DNA from: Firmicutes bacterium UBA1393 | GTDB taxonomy: Bacteria > Bacillota > DTU025 | Reading direction: 5' to 3' | DNA: 13,352 nt | NCBI GenBank assembly: GCA_002305255.1 | Contig: DBQN01000021.1 | Location: 1 to 13,352, forward strand | Shown here: one piece after another, positions 6,425 through 13,294 of the stretch | Layout of the letters: every line of letters begins with the position of its first letter | Numbering within the stretch: position 1 is the first letter of the stretch | Program-made: the position numbers and the translations under genes | The notes under the pieces: generated by a model | What the model saw: only the letters and a program-made list of their open reading frames with translations | Told to the model about the DNA's origin: nothing | The model's database searches: none

Positions 6425-7339
6425 ATGGAGTACTCTCCGAATCTGTTCAAGCCCGTGGCGAAAGACATCGAAGCAGCCGAGGCCATCGTCAGGCCATCAG
6501 TAACCTACTGGCAGGATGCCTGGCGACGTCTGAAGCAGAACAGAATGGCAATGGTGGGCCTGTGGACAATAGTCGTGATCCTGTTGATCGCGGTGTTCGG
6601 CCCGATGATATCGCCTTACAGCTACGCCGACCAGGAGCTCGTAGCGCAGAACCAGGGGCCCAGCGCCAAGTACTGGCTGGGCACAGATGACCTCGGCCGC
6701 GATATCCTGACGCGCCTAATGTACGGCGCTCGCATATCGCTCACAGTGGGGGTGCTGGCAAGCGTTCTGAACCTGACGGTGGGCGTCGTGTACGGCGGCA
6801 TCTCCGGTTTCTATGGCGGACGTGTTGACAACATCATGATGCGTATCGTCGAGATACTCACGGCGATACCCATGCTGTTGTATGTCATCTTATTGATGGT
6901 TATCCTCGAACCCGGCTTGCAGAACATTCTGATCGCTCTAGGGCTGGTCTACTGGCTGAGCATGGCCCGCATCGTCAGAGGGCAGGTCCTCAGCCTGAAA
7001 GAACAGGACTTCGTGCTCGCGGCGCGCACCATCGGGGCGAATAACTGGCGGATAATCCTCAGGCACCTGGTGCCCAACGCCATGGGGCCAATCATCGTTA
7101 CGGCCACGCTGAACATCCCGTCGGCCATATTTACGGAGGCGTTCCTGAGCTTCATCGGTCTCGGCGTCAACGCGCCAATGGCCAGCTGGGGGGCGCTCGC
7201 GTCAGACGCGCTTCAGGTGTTCAGGTCGCATCCGGCGCAGCTGTTCTACCCCGCAGTCGCCATCAGCGTCACAATGTTCGCGTTCAACTTCCTCGGCGAC
7301 GGCCTCAGAGACGCGCTAGACCCCAAGCAGCGCAAGTAA
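6425..7339 (+). CDS. oppC: peptide ABC transporter permease (OppC/DppC-like)
   Basis: This 304-residue permease partners the preceding one. The ATG at 6425 is chosen because AAGGAG (6411-6416) lies 8 bases before it; an in-frame ATG at 6377 would overlap oppB by 43 bases. A cytoplasmic tail (YWQDAWRRLKQNRMAMVG) precedes helix 1, the usual OppC N-terminal domain. The motif YWLGTDDLGRDILTRLMYG and the following ARISLTVGV are hallmark OppC/DppC features. The coupling loop reads FVLAARTIGANNWRIILRHL then PNAMGPIIV, and the C-terminus ends FNFLGDGLRDALDP as in most family members. About six membrane segments are present. The ribosome binding site lies inside the end of oppB, which suggests coupled translation. 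Confidence 0.92.
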   Translation: MEYSPNLFKPVAKDIEAAEAIVRPSVTYWQDAWRRLKQNRMAMVGLWTIVVILLIAVFGPMISPYSYADQELVAQNQGPSAKYWLGTDDLGRDILTRLMYGARISLTVGVLASVLNLTVGVVYGGISGFYGGRVDNIMMRIVEILTAIPMLLYVILLMVILEPGLQNILIALGLVYWLSMARIVRGQVLSLKEQDFVLAARTIGANNWRIILRHLVPNAMGPIIVTATLNIPSAIFTEAFLSFIGLGVNAPMASWGALASDALQVFRSHPAQLFYPAVAISVTMFAFNFLGDGLRDALDPKQRK

Positions 7340-7368
7340 CGGTCACCGAGACTAAGGGGGAATTATCG

Positions 7369-8379
7369 TTGAGTAGGCTGCTTGAAGTCACCAACCTCCA
7401 TACATCGTTTCGAACCTATGCCGGGGAGGTCCAGGCTGTCAGAGGCGTCAGCTTCCATCTCGACAAGGGTGAGGCCGTAGCCATAGTGGGCGAATCGGGA
7501 TGCGGAAAGAGCGTCACGGCGCTGTCTATCATGCAGTTAGTGCCGCCGCCCGGTAGAGTGACAGCCGGGCAGATCGTGTTCGAGGGCAAAGACCTCCTTG
7601 GCGTGGGCGAGAAGTCCATGCAGGGCATCAGGGGCAATTCCATCGGGATGATATTTCAGGACCCGATGACTTCGCTCAACCCTGTTCTCACAATCAAGAC
7701 GCAGATACTGGAGTCGCTCAAGCTTCACCAGAACTTGTCGGGCGAGGCGGCAACAAAGCGCGCCATTGAGCTGCTCCACATGGTGGGCATCCCATCGCCC
7801 GAGCGGCGCCTGGGTGCATACCCCCACCAGTTCAGCGGTGGAATGCGGCAGCGCGTCATGATCGCCATGGCGCTGGCGTGCAACCCGAGGCTCCTGATCG
7901 CCGATGAGCCCACAACCGCCCTTGACGTGACGATACAGGCACAGATCCTGGATCTGATGAAGAGCCTCAGAGACAAGCTGGGGATGTCGATCATCCTCAT
8001 CACTCATGACCTGGGCGTCGTGGCCGGTCTGGCGGAGCGGGTCGTGGTGATGTACGCCGGCAAGATTGTGGAGCAGGGCAGAGTAGGCGAGATCTTCGCG
8101 AAGGCGCAACATCCTTACACATGGGGACTGCTCAAGTCAGTGCCGCGGTTGGATGCTTCGACTAAAGACAAGCTTGTGCCGATTTATGGTCAACCCCCCG
8201 ACCTCATCAGTCCGCCCCAGGGCTGCCCGTTTGCGCCCAGGTGCGACTATGCGATGGCCATATGCAAGAACACGCCGCCCGAATACACCACGATGAGCGA
8301 CAGCCATCAGGTGGCATGCTGGCTGCAGCATCCGATGGCTCCGGCCAATTTGAGGGTGAAGAGAGGGGGAGTGGCCTAA
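7369..8379 (+). CDS. oppD: peptide ABC transporter ATP-binding protein (OppD/DppD-like)
   Basis: One of two ATPases that power peptide import on the cytoplasmic face (336 residues). Visible motifs are Walker A GESGCGKS (41-48), Q-loop FQDP (Q97), signature FSGGMRQR (155-162), Walker B LLIADEPTTALD (E180) and the switch histidine H213 in ITHD. The C-terminal oligopeptide-transporter domain has four cysteines (C286, C292, C299, C317) in the spacing typical of Opp/Dpp ATPases, where an iron-sulfur cluster has been reported in relatives. The TTG start has AAGGGGG ending 8 bases upstream. The stop codon TAA overlaps the ATG of the next ATPase gene by one base. Confidence 0.92.
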   Translation: MSRLLEVTNLHTSFRTYAGEVQAVRGVSFHLDKGEAVAIVGESGCGKSVTALSIMQLVPPPGRVTAGQIVFEGKDLLGVGEKSMQGIRGNSIGMIFQDPMTSLNPVLTIKTQILESLKLHQNLSGEAATKRAIELLHMVGIPSPERRLGAYPHQFSGGMRQRVMIAMALACNPRLLIADEPTTALDVTIQAQILDLMKSLRDKLGMSIILITHDLGVVAGLAERVVVMYAGKIVEQGRVGEIFAKAQHPYTWGLLKSVPRLDASTKDKLVPIYGQPPDLISPPQGCPFAPRCDYAMAICKNTPPEYTTMSDSHQVACWLQHPMAPANLRVKRGGVA

Positions 8380-9350
8380 TGGCTCCGTTGATCGAAGTAA
8401 AGAACCTGAAGAAGTACTTTGTCGTCGGGAGTAACCCCTTCGGCACCCCCACAAGCTGGCTCAAGGCCATCGATGACATCAGCTTCACCATAGACCGCGG
8501 CGAGACCCTCGGCCTCGTGGGCGAGTCGGGTTGCGGCAAGACCACCGCTGGGCGCACGATATGCAGGCTGTATGAGCCCACCGCAGGCGAAGTGGTGTTT
8601 GACGGGCAGAAGGTGTTTGATCTCGACGCCAAGCAGATGCTGGGCATCAGGCGCAAGATGCAGATGATCTTCCAAGACCCGTATGCATCACTGAACTCCA
8701 GGATGACCGTGGGCGACATCGTTGGCGAGCCCATCGACATTCATGGTCTGGCAGCCAACAAGCACGAGCGTCTGCACATGGTGCATGACCTGCTGCACAC
8801 AGTGGGGCTCAGCCCTGAGCATGCAACCAGGTTTCCGCACGAGTTCAGCGGCGGGCAGCGGCAGAGGATCGGCGTCGCCCGGGCCCTCGCTGTCAGCCCC
8901 AGTTTCATCATCTGCGACGAGCCCATCTCCGCCCTGGACGTGTCGATCCAGGCGCAGGTCATCAACATGCTGGAAGACCTGCAGGAGAAGCGGGGTCTCT
9001 CATATCTCTTCATAGCCCATGACCTGTCGATGGTGAAGCACACCAGCCGGAGAGTGGCTGTGATGTACCTCGGCAAGATCGTGGAGCTTGCGCCCAGTGC
9101 AGAGCTGTATCGCAACCCGATGCATCCCTACACAAAGGCGCTGCTGTCGGCCATCCCCATACCCGACCCGGAGGTGGAGCGGACCCGACAGCGCATAATC
9201 CTGCAGGGAGACGTGCCCAGCCCCATCGACCCGCCTGCGGGCTGCAGATTTAGAGCCAGGTGCAGCCAAGCGATGCCGATCTGCGCCGAGCAGGATCCTG
9301 AGATGAAACATAACGACGGGCACTCCGTCGCCTGCCACCTGTTCGACTGA
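8379..9350 (+). CDS. oppF: peptide ABC transporter ATP-binding protein (OppF/DppF-like)
   Basis: The second ATPase of the importer, 323 residues. The start is the ATG in TAATG at the end of oppD, with the purine-rich GAGAGGGGGAG 7 bases upstream; longer in-frame starts would lie wholly inside oppD. Motifs are Walker A GESGCGKT (48-55), FQDPYASLN after the Q-loop, signature FSGGQRQR (156-163), Walker B FIICDEPISALD (E181) and switch histidine H214 in AHD. The early segment FGTPTSWLKAIDDISF, with extra residues before the first strand, is typical of OppF rather than OppD. A C-terminal four-cysteine set is present (C289, C295, C302, C319). Together with oppD it forms an asymmetric ATPase pair. 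Confidence 0.92.
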   Translation: MAPLIEVKNLKKYFVVGSNPFGTPTSWLKAIDDISFTIDRGETLGLVGESGCGKTTAGRTICRLYEPTAGEVVFDGQKVFDLDAKQMLGIRRKMQMIFQDPYASLNSRMTVGDIVGEPIDIHGLAANKHERLHMVHDLLHTVGLSPEHATRFPHEFSGGQRQRIGVARALAVSPSFIICDEPISALDVSIQAQVINMLEDLQEKRGLSYLFIAHDLSMVKHTSRRVAVMYLGKIVELAPSAELYRNPMHPYTKALLSAIPIPDPEVERTRQRIILQGDVPSPIDPPAGCRFRARCSQAMPICAEQDPEMKHNDGHSVACHLFD

Positions 9351-9402
9351 TTGCGGCGCGACAGGGGCGATAGGGACTGCAGAGGCTTCACAGAGTGCAA
9401 AA

Positions 9403-9440
9403 AGCGGCCTGCGGACAACCGATCCGTCGGGCCGCTCTTC
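9403..9440 (+). terminator. probable terminator of the peptide transporter operon
   Basis: AGCGGCC (9403-9409) pairs with GGCCGCT (9430-9436), with a possible inner stem CGGA/TCCG. An A-run precedes it (GCAAAAAGC), and a short T-containing tail CTTC follows. The T-run is poor, so efficiency may be modest. It lies 53 bases after the last transporter gene and just before the dacF-type promoter. Confidence 0.5.
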
Positions 9441-9466
9441 ATATGCGCCGGAGTTTAGGATACAAT
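9438..9466 (+). promoter_or_regulatory. housekeeping-type promoter for the carboxypeptidase-ispE operon
   Basis: TTCATA (9438-9443, 4 of 6 to the -35 consensus) and TACAAT (9461-9466, 5 of 6 to the -10 consensus) are separated by exactly 17 bases. The start point would fall near 9473, leaving about 39 bases of leader before the ATG at 9512. The -35 abuts the preceding terminator stem. Confidence 0.55.
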
Positions 9467-9511
9467 TCCACTGTGACCGAAGTGTGCAGTGTTTAGGAGA
9501 GATGTGTCATC

Positions 9512-10753
9512 ATGCGCAGTATGCTGGTACGTGTCAAGGCCATTGCGGTCGCCTTCGCGGCCATGGCAGCCCTCGTTGCGATGTTGTTCACGGGTGGCGG
9601 CGTCAGAGTCGTCGCGCAGGCAAGGCCCCCCGTTGACTTCGCCGGGATGCCCGTGGACCCGCCGCCGCAGTTGGCCGCACGTTCGGCGATCATTGCAGAA
9701 GCTGAAACAGGCCAGATCCTTTACCAGATGAACGCGGACGAGCGAATGGCACCTGCATCTATCACTAAGATCATGACGATGCTCCTGGTGATGGAGCGCG
9801 TGGATGCCGGCACGATCTCGCTGGACGACAAGGTCACGGTGAGCCGTGCCGCCTCGCAGATGGGAGGATCCCAGGTATACCTCAAGGAGAAGGAAATCGC
9901 GACGGTGGGCGATCTTCTGGCCGCCACCGCGATACGCTCGGCCAATGACGCAAGCTATGCTCTGGCCGAGTATGTGGCAGGCACCGACTACGATTTCGTG
10001 AGCCTCATGAACGCGCGGGCGCGCGAACTCGGCATGACAGGCACCCACTTCAGCAACCCCGAGGGCCTCGACGATGCAAACCACTACACCACCGCCCGCG
10101 ACATCCTCACCATGTCGCGCGAGCTCGTGCGCCATCCCAAGGTGCTGGAATGGACCAGCACGTGGATAGGCAGCATGCGCAATGGAACATACGAGCTGTT
10201 CAACACCAACCGGCTCATCCACGACTACCCGGGCGCTGATGGCCTCAAGACAGGTCATACCGAGAAGGCAGGCTACTGCCTTGCAGGTACGGCCATACGA
10301 AACGGCGTGCGCATGATCAGCGTGGTGCTGGGCACGGCGAGCGAGGCCGCGCGCACAACTGAAACGGCCAAGCTGCTGGACTACGGCTTTAGGAGCTTCG
10401 AAAAGGTGCAGCTGGCCGAGGAAGGTTCCGAGGTTGGCACGGTGAAGGTGCCCACCGCCGCGACGATGGACGTGCCGGTGAGGGCGGAACGGAATCTCAT
10501 CGCCATGGTCCCGCGAGGCTCTGCCGACCAGGTAAGGCTGGAAGTGAGGCCCGTGAGCCCTGCGCCGACCGCTCCTGTGTCAGAGGGACAGCTGCTCGGG
10601 ACCGTTGCGGCAGTCGGCCCCAACGGTGAAGACATCGCAGCCGTCGGCATCGTGGCTGCCAAAGATGCAAGACGGGCCAACGTGTTCGTCAGAGCATTCA
10701 GGGCAATAGCCAACTTCTTCAGAGGCCTGTTTGGAAGAGGCAAGTCGAGGTGA
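9512..10753 (+). CDS. D-alanyl-D-alanine carboxypeptidase (low-mass penicillin-binding protein, DacF/PBP5-like)
   Basis: This 413-residue enzyme removes the terminal D-Ala from peptidoglycan pentapeptides outside the membrane and controls cross-linking. The active-site motifs are all present: S83-I-T-K86 (nucleophile S83), S143-A-N145 and K246-T-G. Residues 1 to about 36 form a signal peptide ending VVAQA. The region from about 275 to 375 matches the PBP5 C-terminal beta domain. The last ~27 residues, including VFVRAFRAIANFFRGLFGRG, form a basic amphipathic helix typical of the membrane anchor of these proteins. The ribosome binding site AGGAGA (9495-9500) is 11 bases before the ATG. The stop overlaps the ispE GTG by 4 bases. 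DacF, DacA and DacB cannot be separated by eye. Confidence 0.9.
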   Translation: MRSMLVRVKAIAVAFAAMAALVAMLFTGGGVRVVAQARPPVDFAGMPVDPPPQLAARSAIIAEAETGQILYQMNADERMAPASITKIMTMLLVMERVDAGTISLDDKVTVSRAASQMGGSQVYLKEKEIATVGDLLAATAIRSANDASYALAEYVAGTDYDFVSLMNARARELGMTGTHFSNPEGLDDANHYTTARDILTMSRELVRHPKVLEWTSTWIGSMRNGTYELFNTNRLIHDYPGADGLKTGHTEKAGYCLAGTAIRNGVRMISVVLGTASEAARTTETAKLLDYGFRSFEKVQLAEEGSEVGTVKVPTAATMDVPVRAERNLIAMVPRGSADQVRLEVRPVSPAPTAPVSEGQLLGTVAAVGPNGEDIAAVGIVAAKDARRANVFVRAFRAIANFFRGLFGRGKSR

Positions 10754-11829
10754 GCAGCGGCTTTCGGGAGACTGAGAGATCTTTGAGACTGAGGGCCGGG
10801 GCCAAGCTGAATCTGGCCCTCGATATCGTAGGCCGCCGAGCCGATGGTCGCCACAATATTGAGACGGTGATGCAGTCGGTAAACCTCGCCGATGATGTGG
10901 AGGTTACCGTACGACCCGGACAAGGTCGCATCAGTGTGCAGGTGGGCGCCACAAGGCCTGGCCTTGTGGCGCGCGTTCCCGAGGGAGAGCATAACATCGC
11001 CCACAAAGCCGCGTCGCGGTTCCTGGCCGAGTTGCAGGGCGGTGGCGGGGGCCGCTGTGGCGGCTGCCGGATCGACGTGGACGTGCGAATACATAAGAGT
11101 ATCCCCACCGAGGCAGGGTTGGGCGGGGGCAGCGCCGATGCCGGCGCCGTGCTCGTCGCGCTTAATCGCCTGGCGGGCGAAGTGATGACGCGTGACAGGC
11201 TCAGGGCCGTGGGCGAACGAATCGGTGCCGACGTGCCGTTCGCTATCTACGCCTTGGAACGCGAGACTACCGGCGCGGCCTTTGCGAGGGGTGTCGGCGA
11301 GGTTATTCAGCCTGTGCCAGGACTGGCAGGTTCGTGGTTCGTCATTGCCGTTCCGGCCTTCGGCCTATCCACCAGGGACATGTATGGGCTGTGGGATGCG
11401 AGATTCGACGGGCATATCATTGGAAATGGGGACCGCGATGCAAAGCGGCCGTGCGCGCGGGCGCTGGCTGATGCGATGATACGCGGCGAGAGAATCGAGC
11501 ATCTGTGCGGGCTGATGACGAACGATTTCCATTCGCTGGCCGCGGAACAGAGGCCGGAGATAGGCCGAGTTGCCCGCGCCCTGATGGAGAACGGAGCCCT
11601 ATGTTCGCTCCTTACCGGAAGCGGGTCGGCGGTGTTCGGAGTGTTTGGATCGGAGGGCGAGGCCACGGCGGCTTCGCAAAGTAATGAGCTGCAGAGGGCG
11701 TTGAGTGAGAGCAGAGGCGCTTTCCCGGAGCAGGATCCGGTGACGATAGTGGCGGCTGCGGCGGCGCCACCGGCGGCGATCGGATCTACTGGGGTGCAGC
11801 CCGGAACGAGCGGGAGGAGGTTGGGATGA
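10750..11829 (+). CDS. ispE: 4-diphosphocytidyl-2-C-methyl-D-erythritol kinase
   Basis: A GHMP-family kinase that phosphorylates CDP-methylerythritol in the MEP pathway to isoprenoid precursors, which ultimately supply undecaprenyl carriers for the cell wall. Landmarks are AKLNLALDIVGRRADG near the N-terminus (K19), the ATP loop PTEAGLGGGSADAG (119-132), GADVPF with catalytic D161, and GSGSAVFG (290-297). Three oddities stand out: the usual DGYH is DGRH (R34), a Gly/Cys-rich insert GGGGGRCGGCR occupies about 97-107, and an Ala/Gly-rich tail of about 30 residues follows the normal end, giving 359 residues against roughly 280-300. Start is GTG overlapping the carboxypeptidase stop (GTGA), so translation is probably coupled. 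It ends overlapping the next gene by 4 bases. Confidence 0.9.
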   Translation: MSSGFRETERSLRLRAGAKLNLALDIVGRRADGRHNIETVMQSVNLADDVEVTVRPGQGRISVQVGATRPGLVARVPEGEHNIAHKAASRFLAELQGGGGGRCGGCRIDVDVRIHKSIPTEAGLGGGSADAGAVLVALNRLAGEVMTRDRLRAVGERIGADVPFAIYALERETTGAAFARGVGEVIQPVPGLAGSWFVIAVPAFGLSTRDMYGLWDARFDGHIIGNGDRDAKRPCARALADAMIRGERIEHLCGLMTNDFHSLAAEQRPEIGRVARALMENGALCSLLTGSGSAVFGVFGSEGEATAASQSNELQRALSESRGAFPEQDPVTIVAAAAAPPAAIGSTGVQPGTSGRRLG

Positions 11830-12602
11830 CCGTGACACACAGGGTTGATGCCCTGATCATGGCCGGAGCAGATAACGGCGGCCGTCTCGGTGAGGTATCA
11901 GATTCGCCCTATGAGGCGACTATCGACATAAACGGCAGAACCATGCTGGGTTGGGTATTGAAGGGCGTGCTGACGTCTGCATACATAGATAGGATCATCA
12001 TTGTCGGCCCCGTTGAGGCCTTAGCACCCATAGTCAGGTCGGAGGGGGCCACCGACAGAGTGACGCTTGTGGAACGGCGAGGTGGCATGTTCGACAACCT
12101 GCTTGCCGGTCTCGAGCAGCTGGACTCCAGCAAGCTTGCGTTGGCCATGTCATCCGACATACCGTTCATCACAGGCGAGGCCCTCGATGGATTCGTGGAC
12201 GCCTGCGCCAAGAAACCCGCTCAAGTCTACTACTCACTCGTGCCGAAATCCGTCAACGAGTCCAGATTCCCAGGTGTGAAGCGCACATACTTCAAGCTCG
12301 CAGATGGCGTGGTTACCGGTGGGAACGTGTTCATGGTGGAGCCGAAGTGCATTACTGACAATGCAGAACTCATACACAAGCTCCTTGATATGAGGAAGAA
12401 GCCGCTGGCGCTGGTGTCCATGCTCGGGCTGGGGTTCATACTGAAGTTCGTCACAGGCCGGCTGAAAATCGTTGATGTCGAGGATAAGGCCAGAAGGTGG
12501 CTGGGCATCGAGGGTCGCGGCATCATCGTGAACTATCCGGAGATAGGGGTGGACGTCGACAAACCCAGCGACTACGAGCTCGCAAAGCTGGCCCTGAGGT
12601 AA
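11826..12602 (+). CDS. MobA-like nucleotidyltransferase of unknown substrate
   Basis: A 258-residue protein with the GT-A nucleotidyltransferase fold. It opens VDALIMAGADNGG, the position of the nucleotide-binding loop, followed by YEATIDINGRTMLGWVL, comparable to the acceptor lysine/GRPM region of sugar-nucleotide transferases. S110-D111 in MSSDIPFIT is the expected metal-binding aspartate, and TGGNVFMVEP (164-173) and DVDKPSDYE near the end match family features. The loop lacks the common LAGGxSxRMG form. The gene has a strong ribosome binding site (GGGAGGAGG), and its ATG overlaps the ispE stop. Similar genes beside ispE/spoVG in other Clostridia are, to my recollection, annotated only as nucleotidyltransferases. 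A role in making an activated sugar or polyol nucleotide is inference. Confidence 0.75.
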   Translation: MTVTHRVDALIMAGADNGGRLGEVSDSPYEATIDINGRTMLGWVLKGVLTSAYIDRIIIVGPVEALAPIVRSEGATDRVTLVERRGGMFDNLLAGLEQLDSSKLALAMSSDIPFITGEALDGFVDACAKKPAQVYYSLVPKSVNESRFPGVKRTYFKLADGVVTGGNVFMVEPKCITDNAELIHKLLDMRKKPLALVSMLGLGFILKFVTGRLKIVDVEDKARRWLGIEGRGIIVNYPEIGVDVDKPSDYELAKLALR

Positions 12603-12653
12603 CCCGCCATTAAATGTCAATCGGCCCAGCCGCAGCGTGACCCCGTGTTATGG

Positions 12654-12678
12654 AGGTATTCCCTCTCGAGCGTAGAAT
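12654..12678 (+). promoter_or_regulatory. sigma-H-like promoter of spoVG
   Basis: AGGTATT (12654-12660) and GAAT (12675-12678) are separated by 14 bases. This resembles the known Bacillus subtilis spoVG sigma-H promoter elements (AGGATTT and GAAT) with, as I recall that sequence, the same spacing. Transcription would begin near 12685, about 40 bases before the TTG start. Conservation of spacing and of the downstream gene supports the call. Confidence 0.6.
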
Positions 12679-12726
12679 AGGTAATGCATGAAAGGATCGC
12701 GAATACGCCCGAAAGGTGGTTGCAGC

Positions 12727-13002
12727 TTGACCGTCACAAGCGTGAAGGTGCACGCCGTGGACGTGCCTGGCAGGATGAAGGCACTGGCGACCATAACCCT
12801 CGATGACACGTTCGTGGTCCATGACCTGAGAGTGATCGAAGGTGAGAAGGGCCTGTTCGTGGCGATGCCCAGTAAGCGGGGTTTCGATGGGCGTTTCCGT
12901 GACGTGGCGCATCCCGTCACCCAGGAACTGCGCGACATGATCGAGGCTGCGGTGCTGCGCGCATACTTGCAGGCAGTTGCCGCTCGTACCCACGTATGCT
13001 AG
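12727..13002 (+). CDS. spoVG: septation/sporulation regulator SpoVG
   Basis: A 91-residue protein that matches SpoVG along its length: TVTSVKVHAV, GRMKALATITLDDTFVVHDL, RVIEGEKGLFVAMPSKR and DGRFRDVAHPV are the standard conserved blocks. SpoVG is a small nucleic-acid-binding regulator that affects septation and sporulation in Firmicutes. The TTG start is chosen because AAAGGTGG (12712-12719) lies 7 bases before it and because the family starts at this point. An ATG at 12688 is in frame but would lie only a few bases from the predicted transcription start and has no ribosome binding site. The C-terminus ends shortly after the core (AVAARTHVC). The stop codon is shared with the -10 box of the tRNA promoter. 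Confidence 0.93.
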   Translation: MTVTSVKVHAVDVPGRMKALATITLDDTFVVHDLRVIEGEKGLFVAMPSKRGFDGRFRDVAHPVTQELRDMIEAAVLRAYLQAVAARTHVC

Positions 13003-13005
13003 AAT
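12977..13005 (+). promoter_or_regulatory. tRNA-Gln promoter inside the end of spoVG
   Basis: TTGCCG (12977-12982, 4 of 6) and TAGAAT (13000-13005, 5 of 6) are 17 bases apart, and a TG at 12997-12998 gives an extended -10. The spoVG stop codon TAG is the first half of the -10. The start point would be near 13012, about 28 bases before the tRNA. Confidence 0.55.
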
Positions 13006-13039
13006 GGTGTCTACGACGTTCGCATCATCCGCATTGCGT

Positions 13040-13115
13040 TGGGGCGTAGCCAAGCGGTAAGGCACGGGACTTTGGATCCTGCATTCCGGAGGTTCGAATC
13101 CTCCCGCCCCAGCCA
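13040..13115 (+). tRNA. tRNA-Gln (anticodon TTG)
   Basis: A full cloverleaf can be drawn. The acceptor stem is TGGGGCG with CGCCCCA, the discriminator is G (13112) and CCA is encoded (13113-13115). The D arm is GCC-AAGCGGTAA-GGC. The anticodon stem is CGGGA/TCCTG (one G-T pair) with loop CTTTGGA, giving anticodon TTG. The T arm is GGAGG-TTCGAAT-CCTCC. The U1-A72 closing pair and overall sequence match bacterial tRNA-Gln closely. It reads CAA, and CAG by wobble. Confidence 0.96.
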
Positions 13116-13140
13116 TACAATACGTTGAACATGGTAGTGA

Positions 13141-13167
13141 GAACAGGGCGTATGCCCTGTTCCTTTT
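13141..13167 (+). terminator. intrinsic terminator after tRNA-Gln
   Basis: GAACAGGGC (13141-13149) and GCCCTGTTC (13154-13162) form a perfect 9-bp stem with a GTAT loop, followed at once by CTTTTTG. It closes the spoVG/tRNA-Gln unit. Confidence 0.92.
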
Positions 13168-13294
13168 TGTGGGAGTGGGCGCGGGGAGATGCGGGGGCGC
13201 GAGGTGGCGCAATGTGTCGTCGACGACTCGCTGACGGGTGAGCGATTTGGGGTGGCAGGATTCTGGGCGTTCGCGCTATGAACTGCATACTTTT
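13168..13294. other. spacer between tRNA terminator and repeat copy 2
   Basis: No convincing gene is seen here. An ATG at 13278 opens a frame that runs through the repeat to the window edge (MNCILFTASALGLHKYREP) but has no good ribosome binding site, and it is not called. In related genomes glmU often follows spoVG, so a further gene may begin beyond the window. Confidence 0.4.

Noticed and set aside
9455..10258. Minus-strand open frame of 267 codons opposite the carboxypeptidase gene
   Set aside because: The plus strand has all three active-site motifs; the antisense protein is His/Arg-rich with no recognisable family, as expected for GC-rich shadow frames.
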